Shown: piece after piece, positions 1 to 7,728 of the stretch
Layout of the letters: every line of letters begins with the position of its first letter
Position numbering within the stretch: position 1 is the stretch's first letter
Assembly (NCBI RefSeq): GCF_000346615.1
Contig: NZ_ANNU01000010.1
Span: forward strand, 145,389 to 209,388
Length of the DNA stretch: 64,000 nt
Direction of reading: 5' to 3'
Source: Nafulsella turpanensis ZLM-10
Lineage (GTDB): Bacteria; Bacteroidota; Bacteroidia; Cytophagales; Cyclobacteriaceae
Made by a program: the position numbers and the translations under genes
The notes under the pieces: generated by a model
Databases searched by the model: none
Told to the model about the DNA's origin: nothing
What the model saw: the letters and a program-made list of their open reading frames with translations, nothing else

Positions 1-1
1 C

Positions 2-226
2 TTTGGAAGTTTACAAGGCTATGAGGCAGATGCAAAGCTTTTAAAAATGGCTATTACCAGGAGGCCTACGCTCCTGAAGAATGGGAATGGCCAGGTGATC
101 CACCCGCTACTGAATCCCGATACCCTGATTGGCTATGTAACCAACGAGCACAAGGGAGTGCTTCAGATCTTAACCAAAACCGGAGAAAGCGTTTATGCCC
201 CTTCTCAAAATTTAAAACTGATTTAA
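2..226 (+). CDS. C-terminal end of an unidentified protein (5' end outside window)
   Basis: An open frame runs from base 2 to a TAA one base before the next gene's ATG and gives the last 74 residues of a protein that starts left of the window. The tail contains Y-V-T-N-E-H-K and Q-N-L-K-L-I at its end, with an even mix of charged and hydrophobic residues and no membrane segment. I do not recognise the family. The one-base gap to the following gene places it first in the visible + strand run of small genes, so it probably shares their transcript. Confidence 0.6.
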   Translation, partial: FGSLQGYEADAKLLKMAITRRPTLLKNGNGQVIHPLLNPDTLIGYVTNEHKGVLQILTKTGESVYAPSQNLKLI

Positions 227-227
227 A

Positions 228-632
228 ATGACACAATTCAAAAAATGGTGGGGGAACGCTATCCATAAAAGCAAACCCTTTTTCAGAAAAGCCCTGAGCT
301 TTGCCAAGGTCTGGCGGGAATTCTCCTCCATTCTGTTGGGATTACTTCTATGGTTCAACAGCCCTATCCTCTTACGGATGCTGGATCCTACAGCAGGTAT
401 TTATGATGCAGGTGTATTCCAGATATACCTCTTCGCAGTAATCGGCTTATACATCCTTCATGGAGTGGTGAGAATCCTGATGAAGCTGATCTGGCCTACC
501 ACCGATCATTACCTGGATAATCAATTTGCTCACGACTTCCAACTCATTGCACCATGGAAAAAATTAAAATTATCTGTCTCTATCTTTTTTGCTTTGCTAT
601 TTGCTTTAGTGCTGCTGGCCAGGGTGCTGTAA
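228..632 (+). CDS. Small membrane protein, unknown function
   Basis: 134 residues with a basic, amphipathic N-terminus (about 1-28) followed by roughly three hydrophobic segments near residues 32-50, 63-85 and 113-134. No catalytic motif is visible. Its 3' end overlaps the start of the secreted amidase gene by 79 bases, so the two are probably translated from one message. A holin-like or inner-membrane partner role for the amidase is possible from size and position, but the sequence gives no direct proof. Confidence 0.65.
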   Translation: MTQFKKWWGNAIHKSKPFFRKALSFAKVWREFSSILLGLLLWFNSPILLRMLDPTAGIYDAGVFQIYLFAVIGLYILHGVVRILMKLIWPTTDHYLDNQFAHDFQLIAPWKKLKLSVSIFFALLFALVLLARVL

Positions 633-1096
633 GCAAAAGGGAGCAGGTGAGGCAGATCTACAGTAGCCAGATAGGCATTGTGGAGCAAGGGGGAGCAAAC
701 CGGGGCAAAGAAGTAAATGAATATTTAACTTCTACAGGCTTAGGTCCCGGCTATCCCTGGTGTGCAGCCTTTGTAAGCTGGTGCTATCAGCAAGCGCAGG
801 TGGATGCTCCTCATAGTGCATGGGTACCTGCCTATTTTACAATAAGCAGGATAGTTTACCTAAGAGGCAAGTTCCAACGCAAAGAGCCTGAAGCAGGAGA
901 TGTATTCAGCATCTGGTATTCCCACTTAGGCAGGCCTGCCCATATAGGCTTTGTAGATAGGTGGGGTGAGAATTGGATAATTACAGTGGAGGGGAATACC
1001 AATGAAGGAGGATCCAGAGAGGGCATAGGTGTTTTTAAAAAGCGCAGGCTCAGAAGACAGGTATATGCAGTCAGTGATTTTATAGGAAGAAAATAA
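554..1096 (+). CDS. Secreted CHAP/NlpC-type peptidoglycan amidase
   Basis: The first 22 or so residues form a signal peptide ending near A-A-G-Q. The mature part has the Cys-His hydrolase layout: P-W-C-A-A-F-V-S-W-C (catalytic Cys about residue 71), then G-D-V-F-S-I, then H-I-G-F-V (catalytic His about 136) and a V-E-G-N-T-N-E-G block typical of CHAP amidases (TIGR02594-like). It should cleave cell-wall peptide in the periplasm. The gene starts inside the upstream membrane-protein gene in another frame and its stop shares one base with the next ATG. In a mobile element such enzymes usually serve lysis or wall penetration during transfer; which of the two cannot be read here. Confidence 0.75.
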   Translation: MEKIKIICLYLFCFAICFSAAGQGAVSKREQVRQIYSSQIGIVEQGGANRGKEVNEYLTSTGLGPGYPWCAAFVSWCYQQAQVDAPHSAWVPAYFTISRIVYLRGKFQRKEPEAGDVFSIWYSHLGRPAHIGFVDRWGENWIITVEGNTNEGGSREGIGVFKKRRLRRQVYAVSDFIGRK

Positions 1097-1779
1097 TGCT
1101 GAGCAAGACCCGGAAAATATTAAAATCAAAAGGCTTTAAGATCTACGAAAAGCCTTATCAGCTCAACATTGTCGCCTACCGTAGCAGGCACTTAAGAAGC
1201 AATGCCTTTGATGATGAGATTCATGTCTTCTACACGAACGATGAAGGCAAGTGGATCTACCATATTTTCAAGGGTACCACGGACCCTGGGCAATTCTGGC
1301 TGGATAATCCAATGAATCCCCAGGGCACGGCTTTCCTGAAGAAAGGCCAGTATGAAAATGCCTATGCCATCGGATACCACCAGGGACTTTATGAAGCCTT
1401 GGTGCAGGTAAAAGAGGTGACGGTAATCAGAAACTATGACAGAAGGGGCTTATTCAACCTGCTTGAAACCGGATTGGAAGATAAAGGGATGTTTGGCATT
1501 AATATTCACAGGGCCAGTCAGACCGGAACTACCAAAACGATTGATAAATACTCTGCAGGCTGTATCGTATTTGCCAATATCGAGGACTATCAGCAATTCA
1601 TGCAGCTGGCTAAAATACACCGACAGAAGCATGGGAATAGCTTTACGCTCACTTTGGTAGATTTCCGGGATGAAAGAAAACAGACGCTCAAAAAGATAGC
1701 TGCCGGAACCCTGATGGCTTCTTCCATGCTGCTCTTTGCCAATGTTTACTACAAACAGAAAGCTTATGAAACTCTCTAA
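1096..1779 (+). CDS. Element-associated protein with an L,D-transpeptidase-like His/Cys motif
   Basis: 227 residues. Residues 130-160 contain I-N-I-H-R-A, then K-Y-S-A-G-C-I-V-F, a His...S-x-G-C pattern resembling the YkuD L,D-transpeptidase active site (H-x...S-H-G-C). Spacing and flanks are not canonical, so the resemblance may be superficial. A hydrophobic patch (about 203-218) lies near the C-terminus. It follows the amidase gene with a one-base overlap, which fits a wall-active partner. Similar proteins with S-A-G-C occur in Bacteroidota phage-like elements (from memory). Function unproven. Confidence 0.55.
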   Translation: MLSKTRKILKSKGFKIYEKPYQLNIVAYRSRHLRSNAFDDEIHVFYTNDEGKWIYHIFKGTTDPGQFWLDNPMNPQGTAFLKKGQYENAYAIGYHQGLYEALVQVKEVTVIRNYDRRGLFNLLETGLEDKGMFGINIHRASQTGTTKTIDKYSAGCIVFANIEDYQQFMQLAKIHRQKHGNSFTLTLVDFRDERKQTLKKIAAGTLMASSMLLFANVYYKQKAYETL

Positions 1780-2017
1780 AAACTCGAAAAAAGCAGGCTT
1801 GGCCTTAATAGGCAGCTTAGCAGGCTTTCTGGCGGCAAAGCGATTAAAGACAGAAGAAACATACCCCTTTATCCTGATCGGAGGGTTCATCGGAAATTAT
1901 ATTGGAGAAGAATATATTCCGGAGGAGTATCCTCCATTTTTAGGTAGCCGGCCCCAAACCATTCCTCTGGCTTATATAAATCGTTTTGGTCATTTAGTTT
2001 ACCTTAAACACCATTAA
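1766..2017 (+). CDS. Small hypothetical protein with glycine-rich membrane segments
   Basis: I chose the ATG at 1766, which lies inside the previous gene's end and gives M-K-L-S-K-N-S; an upstream in-frame ATG at 1736 is buried deeper in that gene. The 83-residue product has two short hydrophobic stretches (about residues 11-24 and 35-46) rich in Gly, Ala and Ile, and an acidic E-E-Y-I-P-E-E-Y segment after them. The 14-base overlap with its neighbour argues for translational coupling. No family recognised. Confidence 0.55.
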   Translation: MKLSKNSKKAGLALIGSLAGFLAAKRLKTEETYPFILIGGFIGNYIGEEYIPEEYPPFLGSRPQTIPLAYINRFGHLVYLKHH

Positions 2018-2018
2018 T

Positions 2019-2294
2019 ATGTCAGCTCCAGTCTCCACTTCCTATTATGACCTGCTACATAATGGCAAACAAAAGCTCATGCCGGTCGATCTACATGACG
2101 ATGAGGCAAGGGTAAAAGAAAAAGCGTACTATAAGCACGAGATGGCCGCTCTATACAATGTCTGCACCAAAACTTTCTCAGCCTGGATCCACCTCTATTT
2201 TGAAGAACTCCAACGGTTCGGGTATAAGAAGCATACCAAGCTCCTTCGACCGGAGGTGGTGAGGTTTTTGTTTGAGAAGCTGGGGGAGCCTTAA
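2019..2294 (+). CDS. Hypothetical 91-residue protein, last gene of the + strand run
   Basis: Soluble, charged protein starting one base after the previous stop. The C-terminal half, with N-V-C-T-K-T-F-S-A-W-I and L-R-P-E-V-V-R-F-L-F-E-K-L-G, could fold as a small helical DNA- or protein-binding domain: the first block resembles a winged-helix start where a regulator checks for 'K-T-F-x-x-W'. That is a guess from pattern only. It ends about 60 bases before the convergent subtilase gene. Confidence 0.55.
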   Translation: MSAPVSTSYYDLLHNGKQKLMPVDLHDDEARVKEKAYYKHEMAALYNVCTKTFSAWIHLYFEELQRFGYKKHTKLLRPEVVRFLFEKLGEP

Positions 2295-2351
2295 GGGAGC
2301 GATAGAGCTAATCCAATCCAAAATTTTGAACTTTAACAAGCTTTACCAGTT

Positions 2352-4865
2352 TTAAACCCTAACTTCAACTTCAATTTCATTCTCAACTTTTACGATTTCA
2401 TATACGTCAATATCTTGATTAATAGCTTCAAAGCTAACAATGACAGAATAGGGCACTTCTTCTTCTAAGTTTCGCTCCCAACCTTTATGGCCAATTATTG
2501 CAAGGCCAATTTCTTCAGGTAGATTATAGGAAGGAACAATAGCCCAATCCTTTTGGAGGGTACTTTCAGAAAGCCTCACGCCCGGAATCCCTTTATCAAT
2601 TTGCTTTCTTATAGCCCAATCAATTCCTCTTCCCGAATTATCGCTGTCAGCATCATCCCCGGCGTCAACATTTTTGAGCATTCTACTTTTAAATGCACCA
2701 AACTTTTCTCCCTCTTTAGAAGTTTCCCAATCCAGCCAAGTAGATAAATATGACTTTGTTCCTTTGCGGGTTCTCCTGGGCTCAGCTTTGTACGACAAGG
2801 TTATCTCTATTAAAATCTGATAGTTATCTCCAGGTCTTCTGAGAGCTTCTGGTATTTTAATGGAATAAACATTTGCCTGTTTTGGTTTAATAGTATCAGT
2901 TTGAATGAAAGTTATTCTGGCAAGGTTATTTCTGATTGCCCTTTCTTTTGAGGGTATTCCATAGCCATAATGTCTCAAAGACGTTAGATGATTATCAGCC
3001 TCAAACGCTTTTTGTGGCCACCTTGCTGAATGGACTGCCAGACCTCGATAAAGAAGAGTAGTTTCCCCAGGAAAAGCTTTTTGAATTGAGGACAAAATAT
3101 GAGCTACTTTAGGGGCAGAAAAGGATGTACCAATATCTTTGCTTACTGCAGGTGTGCCATCTAACGTTGAACTTACTAGATCAACAGAAATGCCATCATT
3201 CGGAATTACATTAATGGAACTCTTCTCTCTTACTAAATCACCACCATACTCTACCAACTCCGGCTTAATACTTCCCCAAATTCCTAAGCCTGTCCGGGAA
3301 AAAGATGAAATATCATCCGTATCACTAAAAGAAATTAAGTCCTCATTTTCATATTTACTGATGCCAATGGATCCTACCGTTAATGCATTTAACGCTTGCG
3401 ATGGATTTGCTATTCTGCAGGAATTGTTACAAAGATAATCAGGATACTCTGCTCCACTATCCAGATGTTCTAAAATTCCAGGATTATTCCTCCATGGTGT
3501 AGAACGTGCTAGATTTCCTGCTGATACGATAAACAAAACATCATTATCATAAGAAAGCTTATCGATTTGTGCTGCCCAGGCAGACATATGCTTCGTTCTA
3601 CAAGGGAATCTTGAATTAACGGATAGATTAAATATTTTCGTGCTCCCACTCTCATAAAAATCGGAAAACACTTTATTCATAAGATCCGGAGGAAAGAGGA
3701 GCTTATCGAGAGACTTATTACTGTCCAAGATGCGGGCATTTTGAAGCCAAGTCTCTAATTGGAACTTTCCAGATTTAGGCACAACATTCCCATATAAGAT
3801 TGCCCCTGCTACTTTAGTACCATGTCCTCCATTTCCTACTTTGTCTGCTACGGATCCATCGTCAGGCACATAAGATTTTGACTTTCCCGATTCTATAGCT
3901 TTCTCTAGCAACTTATGTCCTTCCTGAATGCCACTATCAATTACGCAAACTCTTGGGGCATCCTCTGAAGGGGCGATTAACTCAGGATCATACTCAAAAT
4001 CATGTTCCTGTGGTTCCGTGGCTGGTTCTTGTAAACCATCATACTCCGTCACCTCAAACAGGTACGGAAAGTTAAAAATCAAATCTTTAATCCCTGCTCC
4101 TGTAATTTTAATTCTACAAGTAAAGCTATCATCGTATCCAATATATCCGGATGTCACTTCTCCATAAGGTTCGATGAAATTTTCTAAAAGAGTCTGCCTT
4201 TCCATCTCCAGCTCACTTTGCTTTATTTGCGCACTTTCCCTTTTTTTATTCCACCGCTCAAGACTCTCCAGATATTTTTCATCACTTACACCTTCTTTTC
4301 TTTCAGGATAGTCACTAATTCTTACATAACAGGCAATACTGATATCAAAATAATATTCAGTATTATCTTCTATTAAATCCCATTTCTCCCTTAATTCATC
4401 TGATAATATTTGCTCTACTTTCCACTGTTGCCCTTCAATTATATTCCACAATTTGGCCGCAGAGTTTTTGTATTTTGGACTTGACTGATTGATGAATTGA
4501 TCAATTTTCTCTTTAAGCTTGGTTAAGCTCACATCGGTTGAAGCTCCGATAATAAATCCGTCACTTTCTTCTGAAACAAGCTCTATACCATAGATGCTTT
4601 CTAGTGTTTCAATTGAAAAACTACCAGGGTCTACTTCCAAAAATAAAGAAATAGATTCAGGTAAATCAGGAAGATTTTCAGGCCTGTTCTTCCTTGCCTC
4701 TTCCCACTCAGCTATCTTTTTGCCTGAAAGATTATTTAACTGCGAACCATGAACTTGCCTATTTTGAATGTTAGCTTGTGTTTTGGGATTTGGTTTACCA
4801 CCACCATGAGCCTTATGCTGACCTTTGACTTTTACAGGTAGCTCTAAATGAGGAAAATCTGGCAT
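2352..4865 (-). CDS. S8 subtilisin-like serine protease paired with an AAA ATPase
   Basis: 837 residues, with a basic N-terminus, a roughly 280-residue N-terminal region of unknown fold and then a subtilase domain with the full triad: V-I-D-S-G (Asp about 309), G-G-H-G-T-K (His about 346), oxyanion S-A-G-N (about 452) and G-T-S-F-S-A-P (Ser about 579). About 200 further C-terminal residues follow. There is no signal peptide, so it should work in the cytoplasm. The AAA ATPase gene lies 16 bases upstream on the same strand, and the pair looks like a two-gene operon. The likely idea is ATPase-gated proteolysis of a target protein. Within a mobile element this may be anti-phage or competition related, which is inference. 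The family as such (S8) is certain. Confidence 0.85.
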   Translation of the reverse strand: MPDFPHLELPVKVKGQHKAHGGGKPNPKTQANIQNRQVHGSQLNNLSGKKIAEWEEARKNRPENLPDLPESISLFLEVDPGSFSIETLESIYGIELVSEESDGFIIGASTDVSLTKLKEKIDQFINQSSPKYKNSAAKLWNIIEGQQWKVEQILSDELREKWDLIEDNTEYYFDISIACYVRISDYPERKEGVSDEKYLESLERWNKKRESAQIKQSELEMERQTLLENFIEPYGEVTSGYIGYDDSFTCRIKITGAGIKDLIFNFPYLFEVTEYDGLQEPATEPQEHDFEYDPELIAPSEDAPRVCVIDSGIQEGHKLLEKAIESGKSKSYVPDDGSVADKVGNGGHGTKVAGAILYGNVVPKSGKFQLETWLQNARILDSNKSLDKLLFPPDLMNKVFSDFYESGSTKIFNLSVNSRFPCRTKHMSAWAAQIDKLSYDNDVLFIVSAGNLARSTPWRNNPGILEHLDSGAEYPDYLCNNSCRIANPSQALNALTVGSIGISKYENEDLISFSDTDDISSFSRTGLGIWGSIKPELVEYGGDLVREKSSINVIPNDGISVDLVSSTLDGTPAVSKDIGTSFSAPKVAHILSSIQKAFPGETTLLYRGLAVHSARWPQKAFEADNHLTSLRHYGYGIPSKERAIRNNLARITFIQTDTIKPKQANVYSIKIPEALRRPGDNYQILIEITLSYKAEPRRTRKGTKSYLSTWLDWETSKEGEKFGAFKSRMLKNVDAGDDADSDNSGRGIDWAIRKQIDKGIPGVRLSESTLQKDWAIVPSYNLPEEIGLAIIGHKGWERNLEEEVPYSVIVSFEAINQDIDVYEIVKVENEIEVEVRV

Positions 4866-4881
4866 ATACTATTTAATGCAT

Positions 4882-5871
4882 TTATTGCTTTAAAGGATTA
4901 AACTCCTTTAAAATTTTCTCAAAATGTTGTTGGTTTATAATTTTCTCATTGCTCATAATAGCAAGCTTTGACACACTTTGAGCGATCTTTACTGTTTCAG
5001 CTGCAGATATATTCCCTAATTCATTTAGTATTTTCTCCCATGATATATCTTTAGATGTATTCATGGAAGATAAGGACATCTTGAGGAGGGCTTTAACCTC
5101 ATTTTTGGAGGGCTTTCCTATTTCGATCACTTCATCAAAACGTCTAAAAATAGCAGGATCAATGGATGTTTCAAGGTTTGTAGTTGCAATCAATAGTCCT
5201 TCAGAATCATACTCATCTAATAAATACAACAGTAAATTTACTATTCTATTCATTTCACCCACTTCCTGGGTATATGATCTTGACTTTGCTATAAAGTCAA
5301 ATTCATCTAACAAAAGTACGCTAGGGTGTCCACCTACTATTTCAAATATGCTCTTTAAATTTTTCAGAGAATCCCCAAGATAAGAAGAGAGTAAGGCTTC
5401 AAACCGGACTTTATAAAACGGCAATCCAACATTCCAGGCTATTCTTTCTGCACCCATACTTTTCCCATTTCCAGGAGAGCCATAAAGCAATATTTTACGC
5501 GACGGCTTTAGTCCATGTATAGCAAGCCTTTCTCTTGCAACATACTCCTTTTCTATTCTCTGAAACCTATCTTCAATTATGTCAGGCAAAATCATATGAT
5601 GCCTTAGATCCTGTCTGCTAATCTGGGAAACTAGAGGGGATTTGGTACGTTGGCTTATAGGAATCTCATTTGGGAAAATATTCTTTAGCTCCTTCTTAAG
5701 ACCCTCATTTCTATGAACATTCTCCTCTAGAATATTTTTAAGCTGATGCGACAGCTTTGTATGTCCCTTATCTTCCTCCTCTTTAATAATTTGCAAAGCA
5801 ACTTTGACAAGGTCATCGTTTTTATCACCTTCTATTGATTTAAAGAGTCGTTTAAGAGTTTCCTGTTTCAT
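4882..5871 (-). CDS. AAA+ ATPase, partner of the subtilisin-like protease
   Basis: About 329 residues: an acidic and helical N-terminal 90 residues, then an AAA core with Walker A G-S-P-G-N-G-K-S (about residue 130), Walker B L-L-L-D-E-F-D (about 186) and an arginine finger in F-R-R-F-D (about 240). The fold resembles FtsH/spastin-type single-AAA proteins. I placed the start at the M-K-Q-E-T-L-K ATG because the longer frame's first ATG sits inside a promoter -7 element and could not be on the message. It is the first gene of a two-gene operon with the subtilase and likely recognises or unfolds that protease's substrate. Confidence 0.8.
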   Translation of the reverse strand: MKQETLKRLFKSIEGDKNDDLVKVALQIIKEEEDKGHTKLSHQLKNILEENVHRNEGLKKELKNIFPNEIPISQRTKSPLVSQISRQDLRHHMILPDIIEDRFQRIEKEYVARERLAIHGLKPSRKILLYGSPGNGKSMGAERIAWNVGLPFYKVRFEALLSSYLGDSLKNLKSIFEIVGGHPSVLLLDEFDFIAKSRSYTQEVGEMNRIVNLLLYLLDEYDSEGLLIATTNLETSIDPAIFRRFDEVIEIGKPSKNEVKALLKMSLSSMNTSKDISWEKILNELGNISAAETVKIAQSVSKLAIMSNEKIINQQHFEKILKEFNPLKQ

Positions 5872-5886
5872 TGCACGTAAATAATG

Positions 5887-5894
5887 CAAATATA
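5887..5894 (-). promoter_or_regulatory. Bacteroidota-type -7 element for the AAA-subtilase operon
   Basis: Read on the minus strand this is TATATTTG, a perfect match to the Bacteroidota -7 consensus TAnnTTTG. The expected transcription start is about 6 bases downstream, leaving a leader of roughly 10 bases before the chosen ATG. The -33 TTTG at 19-base spacing is not obvious. The element overlaps the first ATG of the longer reading frame, which is why that start was rejected. Confidence 0.5.
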
Positions 5895-6112
5895 CTGATT
5901 ATATTCAAAGCTTATGTGATATAATTTAAACGGTAGTTTACGAAAATAGATTTCAAATTTCAAACTATGATCCCTAAGTTCCATGCAGCTAGACGCTTAA
6001 TAGCTAAGAAGTAAACCCGCAAAAATACCTCCCCAATCCCGAACCAAAGCGAAACCTAATCCTCTCCTTTCCATATCATTACTTTTCAATTTACCACTTG
6101 AATCCCAAGAAA

Positions 6113-6286
6113 ATGAAAAGTAAAAATCAAGCAGCCTGCAAGAGCTCTTCCGGAGGAAAAAAAGCCAACACCGCAAGAGTTACTATGATCAGCCGTAGGG
6201 CGAAGCAAATCAGGAAAACGAATGAAGAATGGACGAAGGCTATTCAACGGGCCTCAAAAGAGCTGAAAAAAGAAGGTAAACTTTAA
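6113..6286 (+). CDS. Small basic hypothetical protein
   Basis: 57 residues from the ATG at 6113 (the longer frame begins with TTG). It is rich in Lys, Arg and Ser, with S-S-S-G-G-K-K-A-N-T-A near the start and the helix-like A-I-Q-R-A-S-K-E-L-K-K-E-G-K-L at the end. The composition suggests a nucleic-acid-binding or ribosome-associated small protein. It stops 14 bases before the methylase gene and reads in the same direction, so it may be co-transcribed. No family recognised. Confidence 0.5.
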   Translation: MKSKNQAACKSSSGGKKANTARVTMISRRAKQIRKTNEEWTKAIQRASKELKKEGKL

Positions 6287-6300
6287 TCTTTTACGCAGCC

Positions 6301-7059
6301 ATGAATCAGCACCAGTTGAACCAGGAGATAGAGGAGTTTATTAAAAGGAAGGATGTCCTGGAGGAAGTCTATTCCCCAAGTGACCTTGCCTTTATTAATC
6401 AGTATGAAGGATCCGGAGGACAGGGAGGCAAAGGTGCAAAAGGCGAAGGAGTACTATACGAATACTATACTCCTGAATTTATCTGCAATCACATGTGGGA
6501 GCTCGCCAGACACCATGGGTTTAAGGCGGGGGAAAGTGTTTTGGAACCAAGCTGTGGTACGGGAAGATTTTTTGCCGGCGCTCCAAAAGCAAGTAAGCTT
6601 GTAGGCTTCGAAATCAATGAAACAACGGCCCGGATTGCTGAATTAAACTATCCTGAGGCCACTATTCATCGGGGCTATTTTGAAACGGCTTTTCTGGAAC
6701 CACCAAGGTTCACAGAAAAGATGAGAAACGGAGTAAGTTGGCTTGATGAGTACCCTTTTGGTTTAGTGATTGGGAATCCTCCATATGGGAAGTACAAAAA
6801 TATGTTCAGCAGCTATTTCCCAAAGCCCAAAGTGCTGCAGATCGAGATATTTTTTATGTATTACGGCCTGCTTCTTTTGAAATCGGGAGGTTTACTATTA
6901 TACATTACTTCTTCCGGATTTTTAAGAAACGGCAATACCTACGATCAACTGAAAGAGGACCTGGCTAAACTTTGCGAATTAATAGATGCATATCGTTTGC
7001 CTCCGGTTTTTGCATCCAGCCCCGTACCTACCGATATTCTTGTATTCAGAAAAAAATAA
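6301..7059 (+). CDS. N6-adenine DNA methyltransferase, short form
   Basis: 252 residues with the gamma-class methylase order: E-Y-Y-T-P-E-F-I (about 58-65), SAM-binding motif I V-L-E-P-S-C-G-T-G-R-F (about 79-89), then motif IV V-I-G-N-P-P-Y-G (about 157-164) and a C-terminal I-T-S-S-G-F-L segment. It lacks a recognisable target-recognition domain. It should transfer a methyl group to adenine in DNA. Here it is followed directly by a RadC-like gene, with a large helicase gene 2.3 kb further on. In related elements such methylase and helicase modules are often fused in one giant protein (established observation), so it may protect the element or assist its replication. Confidence 0.8.
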   Translation: MNQHQLNQEIEEFIKRKDVLEEVYSPSDLAFINQYEGSGGQGGKGAKGEGVLYEYYTPEFICNHMWELARHHGFKAGESVLEPSCGTGRFFAGAPKASKLVGFEINETTARIAELNYPEATIHRGYFETAFLEPPRFTEKMRNGVSWLDEYPFGLVIGNPPYGKYKNMFSSYFPKPKVLQIEIFFMYYGLLLLKSGGLLLYITSSGFLRNGNTYDQLKEDLAKLCELIDAYRLPPVFASSPVPTDILVFRKK

Positions 7060-7060
7060 G

Positions 7061-7621
7061 ATGAAACGTAACAATGACAGAAAGAAGAGCCTAATAGCAT
7101 ATGCTAAACCAAAGCCTTATAGCTATTCCGAAAAGCCTGACCTGATTATAGGAGAACTTTCAGGCTTAAAAGGACAGTTTAAACCGAACCTCATTCCGGA
7201 AATTAAAATCAGCTACAATAAAGGAAAGCGCATTCTGGGAAATATCAAATCTTCAGCCGATGTGCAGGATTTTATCAGGAAGCAATACAAAAGAGGAACC
7301 ATAGAAACCCAGGAATATTTCAATGTCATCTACCTCGACAGAAAAAACAGTATCATTGGCTTTTACCGCCATAGCAAGGGTGGTGTTGCTGGCACCATTG
7401 CCGATTTAAAGATTGTATTTGGCATTGCCTTAAAAAGCCTGTCCAGCAGCATGATTTTAAGCCACAATCATCCCTCTAATAATCTAAAGCCCAGTCAGGC
7501 AGATATTACTTTAACGAATAAATTTAAGGAGATTGGAAAATTACACGATATCCCGGTCCTGGATCATATAATTGTCGCAAAACAAGGATACTATTCTTTC
7601 GCTGATGAAGGGTTGATCTAA
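7061..7621 (+). CDS. RadC-like JAB/MPN metalloprotein
   Basis: The ATG at 7061 lies one base after the methylase stop; the longer frame starts inside that gene. The 186-residue product carries the JAB metal site: G-G-V-A-G-T-I-A-D-L-K-I-V-F-G-I, then S-H-N-H-P-S-N-N-L-K-P-S-Q-A-D (His, His and Asp ligands), and L-D-H-I-I-V-A near the end. The usual N-terminal helix-hairpin-helix of chromosomal RadC is absent, as in element-borne copies. The family's biochemical role is unproven. The gene forms a unit with the methylase. Confidence 0.8.
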   Translation: MKRNNDRKKSLIAYAKPKPYSYSEKPDLIIGELSGLKGQFKPNLIPEIKISYNKGKRILGNIKSSADVQDFIRKQYKRGTIETQEYFNVIYLDRKNSIIGFYRHSKGGVAGTIADLKIVFGIALKSLSSSMILSHNHPSNNLKPSQADITLTNKFKEIGKLHDIPVLDHIIVAKQGYYSFADEGLI

Positions 7622-7686
7622 TTGGGAATGATTCCATTTTCTTGCCATAGCCGTCTCGACGAAAAGCGGGAGTGAGCTACCTACCT

Positions 7687-7715
7687 TAGCCCACCTTGTT
7701 TCGGGGCTATTTATT
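7687..7715 (+). terminator. Weak intrinsic terminator after the RadC-like gene
   Basis: A TAGCCC/GGGCTA stem with an 11-base loop is followed by TTTATT. It lies in the 107-base gap between the convergent RadC-like and Ntn-hydrolase genes. The stem is only 6 bp and the T tract is interrupted, so confidence is low. Confidence 0.3.
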
Positions 7716-7728
7716 GCCTAACGTTTTT

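Noticed and set aside
1450..1890. 146-codon minus-strand frame over the gene at 1096-1779
   Set aside because: No conserved motif; mirrors the real gene's codon usage on the other strand.
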